From contig NC_072452.1 of the NCBI RefSeq assembly GCF_027596085.1, positions 10,967,077 to 11,031,076 on the forward strand: a stretch of 64,000 nucleotides of DNA. The letters run 5' to 3'. The notes below the pieces were generated by a model. The model saw nothing but the letters and a program-made list of their open reading frames with translations. It ran no database searches and was not told where the DNA came from. The stretch is from Anoplopoma fimbria (lineage: Eukaryota > Chordata > Actinopteri > Perciformes > Anoplopomatidae). Both the position numbers and the translations under genes were made by a program. Positions 30,808 to 42,364 of the stretch are shown here, in pieces (position 1 is the first letter of the stretch; the number at the start of each line of letters is the position of its first letter).

Positions 30808-32090
30808 CCTAAAATATGAAGAACAAATAATGGGACGGAACATCGGCCATCATCTGTTAAAATAATATAAGATATACTAAAACAATATGCAATGGGATAT
30901 ATTAAGACTTAAAATGAAGACATATGATGAATACATTTTGCCAGCTAAAGCAATGGTCCTCATGCTGTGGCCACTGGTTGGACACAGATATAGTGTTTGT
31001 GTTTATTGTAATGACTTTGCTGCCTTACTTTGTTTTAAAAACACCACACAAGTGAAGTTCCATTTTCATGCTATAAGCATAAGTCTTTGTTACTGTGGTT
31101 GTTTGGATAGGGTTGGATAGGATTACCAATGATTTATTGTTGATAGCTTTTCAGGGGATGAATCATTTTGTTGTTGTATGCTTTTTCTGTAATATCACCC
31201 ACAGAACAGGTTTAAAATATGAAGCCACACTACTTGCAAGGTTGTGAAGAATGATGTTTGTGCCAACACATTTTCATATTATGAAGGGTAATTGTGTCCT
31301 CTAGGGAACACCAGCTTGGCTTTAAACTTAGGCTGTAGCTGTGTCTCAGTTCCACACCATGTACTTCTACTACAAGGCATACAAATCTCTACATTATAAT
31401 GATTTGAAGTAGCTTAAATTGTACCAAAATATGATGTACTTTTCCATTTTATACTGACAGGAAATGATTCAAGACCTGGCCCACTCCACAGTATTGTTTG
31501 ATAGTTTTCAAAGCTTGACATTTTTGTCTGAACCATTAAAGAAGAAACATAGGAAGACGGTATATACATATCTATGATATTTCAGTTGCCTTGCAAAGTT
31601 TTGTGGTGGGATTTAACACAGTGCAGTCTACTTTGTTGAATTGTCAGTGTGCGTGCAGCTTTCCTTTGTCAGGATCATTATGCAAGCAGCGTCTTTTCCA
31701 GATAGCAAGACAAAGGACATTGTTCTGGCACAGTTTTGCTTATGGCTTCATTGTATGAGCTCCAACACTTTCATGTCATCTGGGATTGTTTGTCTCTGAG
31801 TCAGTTAAGGACACAGGGTGCAAAAAAGGCAGATTGCTGTTTTCGAGCATTCCTGATCTGGAAAAGGTAATTTATTCATCAATGACAACATGACCAATAA
31901 GACATTTTAAATGAGTTGTTAGTTTTCCCCTTAAAGTTTATTTTTTTGCCCTACCGTAAAATGTATTCTTTGGTTTCTCTTTTGCAGTTAATGGGAAATC
32001 ATGTAAACACGTATATTTGGCAGACATCAATACTTAGTACTTAATACTTCGATTGATTTGGGGCATAGCTTAGTTTGATCTATTTAGACC

Positions 32091-32121
<31 letters not shown>

Positions 32122-32929
32122 GACCACAGAAAACAAAGGGAGGCCTCTCTCATCCATTACAGCCCAAGTTCACAAAGAGATTGATAAAGGAGACATTCCA
32201 CCACCCAGTCTGGTTGCCTGCTTTGCATAAGTGGGCCCCACAAGGGTCCCCTTTGCTTTTACTTAAGTTCAGAGGTACTGTAGCTTTTTCAAAATGTTAC
32301 TACTACTTTTTCTTTTCTACAAAAGTATTCAATGTTTTCTTTGCAACTGGTTTGCAGAGCACTTACATTTTGATGATCAGAATATCCTAAACACATGATC
32401 CGCTGTGCACAAAGGCAATAAGCATTAACATGATTCACACCAGTGTTAATAGCAACTGTTTCACAGGCGTGGTCTGTTTACATATTTCTTTATACCTTGA
32501 AGTTACTAATCAAGAGGTAAAGTCTACAGATTTATTACACATAATGTTATGAAGATATGTGTCAATATCAGTGATTGTTTGTGTTATTAGTAAGAAAAAT
32601 AAATTAAATGACTTGACAAATAACATATTCATTGTTAATACACAGATTATCAACTAAAAAAGGAAAAGACGATTAAATTATAAATAACATTCATCAGTAG
32701 CACATCCAGCAGTGACAGGCTGTACAGAGAGGTACAATAAGTACTGAGAGACGACACATCTGTAATTCAGTTATAGACTTGAAGTGACCTAAAAGATAAA
32801 TAGCGGTTTAAGTTGTTCTAATATTATTATAATACATAAAATAAGACTGTATTATTTACCACAAATAAGAAAGTACTATCCACCACAATATTTTCCATTT
32901 CAATGCTTCTTTTGTGATCCATGTCATTC

Positions 32930-34282
32930 TCACCAGTCATGAGCACATTTTGTTGTTGTCTTCTGTTTCTTGTGAGGCTGGAACAGTTTACTAATCGTGT
33001 TGAAGCCCTTCGCGTGCTCTCTGTACTCATCATCTTCGATCTTCTCCCTGTACTTGCTCCGCTGCCGTCCTCCCGTAAGTGCTCTGACCTCAGCTGACCC
33101 ACCACTGCCGAGGTAATGGAAGGCCTTCTTGCCATCATTATCTCTCTCATTTACATTTGCACCATAACTCTGCACAAGCAAAACCATGACTTCACTGTGC
33201 CCATGCATGGCTGCGACGTGTAAAGGCGTGTATCCTCCGTGTGCTTTGCTGTTGATGTCAACATAAGTGCCTCTTTTCGTAGAGACATCCATGAGCTTGT
33301 GTATCATCTCCATGTTGCCGTTCTTTGCAGCCCAGTGCAGCGCTGTGAACCCTGACATGAAGTCTTTCTTCTGTGCCAACCGTGTATCCTGCAGCAGTAA
33401 ACCATAGATTTGTCCCCACAGGCCGGCGGCACACTTCACCAGCCACTCATGAGCTAAAGGCTCCAAAGGTACAGACTCTGTGTACTTTGCATCATCTCTC
33501 TTGTTTTGGGGCCTTACCAGAGAGAAACCTGGGGGTTGCATGTCCTCTGTCGGTCTGTTTTTCCAACATTGGGAGTCAGACCTCTCTTTGCAAACTGGAA
33601 TGTTGGGATTTAGAGTTGGCACTAATGGTGTAGAAGCTTTGGTTACCAGTGTGATTGGTTTGTGTGAATGCACTTTAGAGTGCAATCCATCCAGTGTACC
33701 TGGTGCACGGTCTCTCGGAGGGGATTTGACCGCTATGACAGCGAACACAGCTCCAGATTTCCCCCTTCTGCTCGCCTGATCTCCGGGGATGTTCAGGACT
33801 CTAACGGTGGTTGTATCCTCGCCACTAATGTCTCTCCTTTCCTGCTCCCTCCCCACACACACACGCTTTGTATCAATATAATTGCTGCCATTCACGTTTG
33901 AGGGGAAGTCCACGTTATTGTCCTCGACGTCAGAGTGATTCATCCCGGAGGACCGGGCTCGATCAGGAGATGTGAAGGAAAAGCTCGCGTTTTGGCTGCA
34001 GAGACTGTCATCCATCTGCGGGCTTTTCTGCGCGGCGTCCTGTGCCGGCTCTTTAACAAAGTCCTGATACCTTTTCTTCACCACCACAAACTTGACCTGG
34101 TCGATCTGTTTCACCACAGCCACGCTGTTCACCAGCCTCTTGAACAGGTCTCTGTTGTGCTGCTTCTCCTCCGGACCACCGCAGCTGATCTCTCTCCTGA
34201 AGTTGTTCAGCAGCTCCGAGTTCTTCACTTTGCCTCCGTGGTCCAGTAGAAAAGACAAAAGACATTCTTGAGTCAAAGCCAT
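32930..34282 (-). CDS. sowaha: Sosondowah ankyrin repeat domain protein A, single exon
   Basis: One uninterrupted frame of 450 codons. I start it at the ATG at 34282 (context ACAAAATGG); the frame continues three codons upstream without another ATG. The N-terminal SOWAH domain is clear: LSFLLDHGGKVKNSELLNNF followed by FKRLVNSVAVVKQIDQVKFV. A long polar, low-conservation middle leads to ankyrin repeats at roughly residues 310-400 (GFTALHWAAKNGNMEMIHKL, GGYTPLHVAAMHGHSEVMVL, AFHYLGSGGSAE). The basic tail ends with QPHKKQKTTTKCAHDW. The human gene is also intronless and adjoins SEPTIN8. The function is poorly known; protein binding through the ankyrins is inferred. It diverges from septin 8. 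Confidence 0.92.
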   Translation of the reverse strand: MALTQECLLSFLLDHGGKVKNSELLNNFRREISCGGPEEKQHNRDLFKRLVNSVAVVKQIDQVKFVVVKKRYQDFVKEPAQDAAQKSPQMDDSLCSQNASFSFTSPDRARSSGMNHSDVEDNNVDFPSNVNGSNYIDTKRVCVGREQERRDISGEDTTTVRVLNIPGDQASRRGKSGAVFAVIAVKSPPRDRAPGTLDGLHSKVHSHKPITLVTKASTPLVPTLNPNIPVCKERSDSQCWKNRPTEDMQPPGFSLVRPQNKRDDAKYTESVPLEPLAHEWLVKCAAGLWGQIYGLLLQDTRLAQKKDFMSGFTALHWAAKNGNMEMIHKLMDVSTKRGTYVDINSKAHGGYTPLHVAAMHGHSEVMVLLVQSYGANVNERDNDGKKAFHYLGSGGSAEVRALTGGRQRSKYREKIEDDEYREHAKGFNTISKLFQPHKKQKTTTKCAHDW

Positions 34283-34504
34283 TTTGTCCAAAAAAGGGGT
34301 AAAAACGTGGTTTTATATATCACAGATATTTTATGTATATATATATAACACCCGGGGATAATCTCTCCTCTGTCCGTGCTCTCTGTTGTCCTCCAACCTG
34401 CTGCTTCCGGCGACTCGCCAGTAAAAACACCCGGTTTTTGTTAGGACTCTCCCCGTTAAAAGCTTGGCTGCTTTAAAGTGGATCAATATCACAAATGATA
34501 TGTA

Positions 34505-34731
34505 CAGTAGCAGTGTAAAGTTTGGACACACCTTCTCATTTAACTACTTTGAGGAATGTAAAATATAAAACATATTCTGGTTTGTTGAGCATTTGTTTGT
34601 TTACCACATAATTCCATATGTGTTCCTTCATAGTTTGGATGTCTTCAATATTAATCTACAATGTAGAAAAAAATAAAAATAAAGAAAAACCATTGAATGA
34701 GAAGGTGTGTCCAAATTTTTGACTGGTACTG
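34505..34731. mobile_element. Tc1/mariner-like miniature transposon, copy 2
   Basis: Same family and orientation as 9921. The left end is degraded (CAGTAGCAGTGTAAAGTTTG) and the right end intact (TTTTTGACTGGTACTG, then TATA). It is non-autonomous. Confidence 0.8.
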
Positions 34732-35074
34732 TATATAAATAAAGACTGAAGACGAATTGTAAATGTATTATTGCATTTTTTGTATATTAACATGTAGTGA
34801 TTAAAAATGGCCATGAAAACAAATCAAATATGATAGAATTAAACTAAAGTAGAGCTATATGTGTATGTTTTTTTATTATAAATTGAGTTAAGTTCAACAC
34901 TTTATTACATTATTTTCTGTAATGCACATAAACACTTTATTTTCCTCTTTACTAGGCCTTTATGTTAGCCTAAAGAATAGTGTTTCAAATTATGAAAAAA
35001 TGTTTCCCCACAATTAATCTTTACAGTAAGCCTAAACGTGGAATTGTGACATTAGATAAGAACCACAATCAAAT
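34505..35074. repeat. 570-bp repeat, left copy (inverted partner at 45473-46042)
   Basis: The unit is a Tc1-like miniature element (34505-34731) followed by about 340 bases of unique-looking AT-rich sequence, ending at ACCACAATCAAAT. Its reverse complement at 45473-46042 has the same length; in the 280 bases downstream of the miniature element I see only a handful of differences. It lies between sowaha and septin 8. Confidence 0.85.
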
Positions 35075-35352
35075 GTGTGAAAATATTTTTATTTTTAAAC
35101 CTCAATGTTACAATACTTCATTCAGTCCTACATTCATAGGTTCTGAATATATTATAGAGAACCTATAGGAGGTTCTGCGTATTATAAGATGAATATTATT
35201 TATGCTTTTATGTCTATCTGTTGTAACTGGTGTGAAGCTAATTTTAGAGAGTTTAGTTAGTAATACATGTTGAATGTAAAGTCTTCATCTTGAAAATGAA
35301 TTACTAATTGTCAATTACATTTAGGTAATACTGTATATGTGTGTGTTTGTGA

Positions 35353-35400
35353 GGCCAGAAAACGGATGATTGTGGGATTGAACACATCCTGATCCTCATG
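35353..35400. repeat. 48-bp direct repeat, copy A
   Basis: Begins GGCCAGAAAACGGATGATTG and ends CATCCTGATCCTCATG. Only one base differs from 36492-36539. Both copies follow a TG/TTTG-rich tract. Confidence 0.8.
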
Positions 35401-35769
35401 GTGGCTTATCATTCAGTTTCAAGCTTGATTAAAATAAAATAATAAAACAAAATTCTGAACTAAAAATGGAGATAATCTGTTACAAAGTAGGCTATTACTG
35501 CAGCCTAACCTATTATTTCTGTGATACCTTGTCGTTTCCTTGCCTAAATCTGTCCAAGTAAACAGACAAACAAAAATAAATAGTTAGAATGAAGGCTGGA
35601 TAAAGGAATATAATAATGATGCTTTAGCTGCTGTAGTGTCGCCCTCCAGCACCGAGGGGGTGTTGCCTCCAAGTGGCCATATTGAAAGCAGTGCTACTCC
35701 GTCCGTGTTCAATGTGGAGAGCAGGTCTGCTGGAAGAGGGATCATTTCTGCACACAGACACTTCTGACG

Positions 35770-38700
35770 ATGGCGGCCAACGATGTAGATGTTTTCGCAG
35801 TAAGTATGATGGTCTGCTGTCTGACTCATGACTCGGTGTCGTCAGAATAGAAAGGTGTACGTGAAGGCAAGGTGGTGGTAATGAGATGTGGTGATGACGC
35901 GGGATAACGACGGAGTTTGATTCAGTAGAAACGATGCATCGTTGTCGTGCATGATGCGTGCAATCTGTGGAGCCGTGCAGGATGATAAAAAACAACAAAA
36001 AAGCGCACTTCGGCATCCAACTGTGCAGCATGAAACCCGCACGCAGCGTGTGCATCAACACTTTGCTGTTTACCATGTCAACACTGGGACAGGTGGACAC
36101 GGGTGCTGAGTGGACAGGAGCAGAAACACAGGACAGCAGGCAGTAAGACAGGAAGTTAAGAGGATAAACATAAGTAGCAGCTTCCTAAAGTGGCAGCTAT
36201 AGCTCCTCAAGACTGCTCTGCAAAAAAAATAAGTAATTATGTATGAAATGTGTTGTTTAAAAAAGCCATCATGGTATTAAGTCTCCTGTTTACAGGTTGC
36301 ATTGGAAATGATGGAGGACTTTGTTGAGGTGGTGTGTTTGTGTTTGTCTGTGAAGGGGAGTTATGGGTACCAGGGCAGCAAGCAGTTTGGATGTCCTCCC
36401 AACCCAGTGAAGCATCGAGATAAAGAGCTCTTTGTGTGTTTGTGTGGGTATGTGTGTGTGTGTTTTTGTGTGTGTGTTTGTGAAGAGAGAGGGCCAGAAA
36501 ACGGATGATTGTGGTATTGAACACATCCTGATCCTCATGTTGAGCCCTTTAACAAGATGCCAGTATATCAGGATGTAGCTGGTATAGGAGGGATAAAACA
36601 GCTCTCAGCTTATACAGCCAAGGCGAAATACATTCGTATATATAGTCTGTGATATTATGTTGAGATTCAAATGCCTTGATGCATTTCTTGTTATATATAA
36701 TGAACATGGATATGACAGACAATATGATGGTTGGGTTATATGCACAGTGAGTGTCATCATATTTGTATTAGCTTAGAATCAATTCTTCAAACACAAGTAA
36801 AAGTAGTGCTGTCAATTGTTAATTGAGTAGTCGATCAAGAGAAAAATAATCAGCAACTTTTTTGATCATCAATTAACTGTTTAGGTCATTATTAAGCAAA
36901 GACCTTTTTTTTGTTTCTCAAAATGTTAGTTTTTCCTGTTTCAATCATTATAAATTAAATAGCTCTTTTTTTTTACCGTTGGTAAAGCAAAACATAAAAT
37001 CTGGACTCTGAAATAGTTTTGGGGCTATTCTTTTACATTTAATAGAGTAATTGATTAATCTATCAATCAACAAACTAATAAATGATATGAATATTTCTAA
37101 TACATAAGTACAGCCTGAATATAATCAAAAACCCTTACTGTCAGCAGCTTTGAACTTACGCTAAGCCCTGATACTGAAGCTTTATAAACAGACACAAGAC
37201 ACACAATGTAAATAATGACATCTGTGCTGCACAACTCATATGATTCTCATAGCTTTTTTTTTTTTTCCAGATTAGCGTGTCTCTAAAGTGAGATTTGAGT
37301 TTGTGATATTGAGACCGAACCTTTTTATAGGTCGGACTATTCAGTGTGTAAAGTGAAAGGGAGCGATGACCTCATTTGCAAAGAATGCTTTTAAGCTTGA
37401 AGGCAGAATGTGGGGATGGGATCTGACAGAAGGAGCTCTTTAACCTCGTCATTTTATTTGATAGACTTTTGTCATTATTGTGAATATGTTAAAAATTTTG
37501 CTGCCATGTTGTTTGTTTTATTGATTCTATGTCCTGCCTGTTTTTCAAACAGCATGAAGAAAAGCGAAACCTGGAGCTCGGAGGTCATGTGGGCTTTGAC
37601 AGTCTTCCAGATCAGTTGGTCAGTAAATCAGTTGCACAGGGATTCTGCTTCAACATCCTCTGCGTAGGTATGTCTGAACCCAGGAGGAGTTCATGATCCA
37701 AAGTTAGTGCTATAAACATGACAAGCATTCTTTTGGAATTTAGAGCAGTAATACTACACCCAGTTTTCCCTCATCTCTGTTCACCATGTGTCATTTTCTC
37801 TTTATTAAAGGTGAGACCGGGATAGGCAAGTCAACATTAATGAACACTCTTTTCAATACAACATTTGAAAATGAGGAAGCCAGCCACTATCAGAGTGAGG
37901 TGCAGCTACGCCCACAAACCTACGATCTGCAGGAGAGCAATGTCAACCTCAAGCTGACCATTGTGCACACTGTAGGGTTTGGAGACCAGATCAACAAAGA
38001 ACAAAGGTACAGATTCTCAGAGATGTTTGTTTGACTTTTAATTAGAATGAATGCTTTCCAGGGAGATATTAAAAATAAATTACTAAACTGTCCTGCATGA
38101 TGGAAGGAAAATATGCAATGTTGTTTAAATGTTATAGAAAACTTTTTACAGGCATTTTAAGTGCAGTTTTAATACTGATCTTTAACAATTCTTAGAATTG
38201 TTCTTGGTTAGTTCAGCAACAGCTATTAATCATTTCCCCCTTGCCTTGTTACTGCTGCCAACACACTTATGGACACAGTATGGACTTGAGAAAGAGAGCT
38301 GGGCTGTTTCTGGCATGTGAATTGGGTGGGAAAAAGGGAAATATGGGAATGACTGGTAGAACTAATGCAAACTAAATAGGCAGTTGAGCGCTCCAACAGC
38401 AGGGAGTAGGAAAGCGGGCATTCTTGGCTTTGAGACTGTAGTTGCAGAGTTTGTATCCAGGATACGAACATGCCTTCAAACAACAAGGAAAGTGATGTGC
38501 AGTTTTTTGTTCTTGCATGAAAGGATAAAATAATAATGCTCATGTTTTATGTCTTGTACTGTCTCTCTGTGCAGCTACAAACCCATTCTTGAGTATATTG
38601 ATACCCAGTTTGAAAGGTTTCTTGAGGAGGAGCTAAAAATAAAACGCTCCTTATTTAACTGCCATGACACAAGAATCCACATCTGCCTGTATTTCATCGC

Positions 38701-41700
38701 TCCCACCGGACACTCCCTGAAGTCTCTTGATCTCGTCACAATGAAGAAACTGGACAGCAAGGTGAATAATACAGAATCTTTCTCTGTGTATTTCAGCAGT
38801 CAATGTCACTTGTTCCTCAGTCTGTCACTCATATTTTGGTTTTTCCATGCAGGTGAACATCATCCCAGTTATTGCAAAGGCAGACACGGTTTCCAAGAGC
38901 GAACTGGACAAATTGAAGATCAAGATTATGAGTGAGCTGGTCAGTAATGGAGTACAGATTTATCAGTTCCCCACAGAGGATGAAGCTGTTGCAGAGATAA
39001 ACACCTCCATGAATGTGAGTCCTAGAAACACAAAGACATAAAACAATGTCTAAAACAAGATATTTTGCACATACTGTGTATTTGACAAAATAATATGCAT
39101 TTTCACTTTCTCCAACACTATATTCTTCAATATCGTAACAACCAAGTATTGTGTTGATATTCTACCGCATAACAACAGTAATATCATTTCAAACATATTG
39201 TAACAATTTCACTACTTTACATTACAGACTCATCTTCCCTTTGCTGTGGTCGGTAGTTTAGAAGACGTAAAAGTGGGAAATAAGATGGTGAAAGCAAGGC
39301 TGTACCCCTGGGGATCAGTACAGGGTGAGTTGGCTGAACTGATCTTACAAGCATCATAAAGTAGCAAGCGTTAAATAAAAATGCATGCTGCTGAATTATT
39401 TAGATATAAACATGATATCATGATTCTGTTTTTATGAGCTTGAGCTTTCATTTCAGATTTTCAGTAAGTGCAAAATGACCAAGCTTCTTTTTTTTATTTT
39501 ATCCAGTGGAGAATGAAAACCATTGTGATTTTGTGAAGCTGAGAGAGATGCTACTGCGTGTGAACATGGAGGATCTCCGGGAGCAAACACACGCTCGACA
39601 CTATGAGCTCTACCGTCGCTGCAAGCTAGAAGAGATGGGCTTCAAGGACACAGACCCGGACAGCCAGTCGTTCAGGTGAAATTAGCTGTAGAAGTGATGT
39701 AATGCAGCTGGACAACTTACTTCTTTGGGACTGCAAAAAAACTATGCTCTCTTATGATGTATAAAACCGTGCTGATGAATTACTTGGTTCGATGAACAGC
39801 ACATTACAATCATTGTTTATATGATTTAGAATAGGATGAGATTTTCTTGTCAATCTGGACTCTAGTTGAATTATTTAACTTAAGTATAAATAATTGTTTT
39901 TATTTGGTTATATATTTTACTATTATAGTTATGTTATATTTAAGTGCCTTCATAAATTCATCCAGAGATTAGTCACTGGCATCTTCCTAATATAGGCTTC
40001 AGTAACCCCAGTTTCTGCATTCATGAAATGTCACACGATATGTTAGTTGTTTTACCCCTGGATAGAGTTCAAGATTAGGTTGACCCAGCTATTTATAAAC
40101 CTGTTTGTTTGTAAAGCCCCTTGTAAGTTCTTAGTGACTACTAGCTTAATTACTCACTAGTTATTCACTTAATCAGGTTGCATCATTTAAGCTTAAGGAA
40201 TGTCATAGCTAGTGAAGACTAAAGTAATGTGCTTACCCGGGAACATCGGTAGTGCTGTCCAGTCAAAACGGATCAACTTTGTAAACAGTAAGTCATCACC
40301 AACTGTAAAATAACATTTTTGTTTTAGACTGTTTTTTACTTTTATTGCTCCAGTTCTGCCTGGAGCAACCAGCTCCTGGACTTAACCTGTCCACTAAGGT
40401 ATTAAACTGATCTTAACATTGCTTTTACTCTGATCTTAAGCCTTCAGGAGACATACGAAGCCAAGAGGAAGGAGTTCCTTGTGGATCTGCAGCGCAAAGA
40501 GGAAGAAATGAGACAGATGTTTGTCAACAAAGTAAAGGAAACAGAAGCAGAGCTGAAAGAAAAGGAAAAAGAGGTGAGGATTGACATGATCATAAATTAA
40601 CTACTATCTCAAAATATACCATATTTGGTCTGTCTCACATTTTTCCCATTCTAATCAACATCATCATCTCTAGCTTCACGATAGGTTTGAGCAGCTCAAG
40701 CGGATGCACCAGGAAGAAAAGAGGAATCTGGAGGAGAAAAGACGAGAACTGGAGGAAGAAATGAATGCCTTCAACAGAAGAAAGGTTGCAGCTGAGACGC
40801 TGATGGGACAGGCTCTCCAAGGCTGCTCGCAACCATTCAAGAAGGACAAGGACAAGAAGAAGTAAGTCAAATTTTCTGTTGGTATTTGTTTTGCAGTGCT
40901 GCTCAAGTGATTCCTTTCGTACACCATTGCCGTCAGAGCATGCGGTAAAACCACTATATAGTAAAACTAAAATATTTCAGCCAATTTATGAATAATTTGT
41001 TTAATGTCACACATATATTATATTCACAAGCTATGGGCTTGTGTTCTCTAAGCCAGTCTATGTAGCGATGATCGGACAGAGGGGGGAGGTGTACAATGTG
41101 ATTAATGAGATACTGTTATTTTCCCAGAAGCCATGTTGGCTCAGAAACTGATACAGGAACAGATTCAGACTGACACCGTGTGCCCAGACATAGCAGAAAG
41201 GGTCACAGCTTGCATGACACAGCCTGATGCTTATGTCTCTGCAGGCTGACCTGCCAGACTGTATCTCAGGCAGGGGCACTTCTGTTTACATTCGACTGGT
41301 CTCACCGATGCTCACGCCAAGCCCAACGCTGATGATACTTAGACATCCTACATAGAGCCGTAATCATTTCTGCAGGTGGAAGCATTATATGTCAGGATCA
41401 ATTATATACGCTCAAAATGTACATACACAGCTTAAGGCTCAAGATTATCCTTGAAAATCCTCAATCACAAAGCTGTCTTAATGATTAGTAAAATAGAAAC
41501 ACATTAATAAAAATGAAAGCCTAGTTCCTTCAGAGGTTTTCCCTGTTAATGGCAGTTTGTACGGGCTTTAATGTCCTACCAGGTGTGAAAATGTTAAGAG
41601 TACCAAATGCATTAAGTCAGTGTAATGCCGCACAAGGCACAATATGTGATTTCAACAGGTTTCTTTTGTTTTACCTCTAAAAATACTGTAGCTGATGATC

Positions 41701-42364
41701 CTTCTGGCTATGCCTTATAACCCAGTTTGAGAAAAGGTGCTTTAGAGAAAGATGAGTAATTAATGAGGAAAAGCTTTCATGTGTAAATTAAACGTTAAAG
41801 TTGGTTTGGTTTGGTTGCTGTGGTTTAAAAAAGGGTTGTTTTGCCAGGATGCAAACAAAAAAGCTGACATTCTCTTCTCTGTATCACCAGGCAGCATTAG
41901 TGACCGGAAAAAGATGATTTATATATGCAACCATTTTCGTTGGTGAACTCATGGTTAGTTAGCTGTGCTCTAGGATGGTGTCAGTGTCATGTGTTTTGTT
42001 GGATATGACATTAAAGAGAGTTTAAACTCTTGATTTGAGTGACAACATTGAGAAGCATTTCCACAAATTCAGTTTCTTATTTCACCTTTGAATGTAGCCT
42101 AAATCTCATTTGGAGAAATTGCTTTCAACAATAATCTTTTTTAACAATCTGATTTAAATGTTTTAATGTCAAAAACTGGAGTTGGGCTGCCAGTCTGACT
42201 CTAAACATAGCTTAAACTGTTAGTCTATGGAAAGGAAGTTCTTAAATAAGTTCCCACCAAAATACTGTAGCATACTCATTTCATTCATTCATTCATCATT
42301 CCTCAAATCCTTCATTTTTTCTTTTTCCCATACTCTGTCTTATTTCTTTTCCCCTTTCAGTTGA
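35770..42364 (+). CDS. sept8: Septin 8, ten coding exons
   Basis: Exons: 35770-35799, 37553-37667, 37811-38006, 38575-38761, 38853-39014, 39228-39324, 39507-39675, 40441-40573, 40674-40861 and 42361-42364; 426 residues. Septin 8 is a SEPT6-group GTP-binding protein that polymerises with other septins into cortical filaments. The P-loop GETGIGKS is at residues 49-56 and AKAD at 184-187. The septin unique element and a long C-terminal coiled coil ([12 protein letters not shown], then Glu/Lys-rich heptads) follow. The G3 motif reads HTVGFGD: His101 takes the place of the Asp of human SEPT8, and human SEPT6 has Ser there. The last exon adds one base and the stop, giving the ending KDKDKKN; reading through the exon-9 donor instead gives KKK and a stop, a possible isoform. 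The first exon overlaps a YY1-like GATGGCGGCC. Confidence 0.95.
35800..37552 (+). other. sept8 intron 1
   Basis: An AT-rich 1.75-kb intron containing the second 48-bp direct repeat (36492) and a TG-rich tract before it. No gene is recognised. Confidence 0.7.
36492..36539. repeat. 48-bp direct repeat, copy B
   Basis: Second copy of the repeat at 35353-35400, 1139 bases away, lying in septin 8 intron 1. A TG-rich tract at 36436-36480 precedes it, which may have guided the duplication. Confidence 0.8.
40862..42360 (+). other. sept8 intron 9
   Basis: This 1.5-kb intron separates the last full coding exon from a final exon that holds one coding base plus the stop. It starts GTAAGT and ends CCCTTTCAG. 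It contains nothing else that I recognise. Confidence 0.75.

Larger units (their letters stand above)
29863..32929. other. Gene-free interval between gdf9 and sowaha
   Basis: Three kilobases of AT-rich DNA without a supported gene. It holds two CTCF-type motifs (30549 and 30794), a 27-base T run at 32094-32120 and, at the right end, the sowaha 3' UTR (a minus-strand AATAAA lies near 32530). SHROOM1, which separates GDF9 and SOWAHA in human, is not seen. Confidence 0.6.

Noticed and set aside
38226..38543. Open frame on the minus strand in sept8 intron 3
   Set aside because: No start context, splice logic or recognisable domain; it sits in an intron of a well-supported gene.
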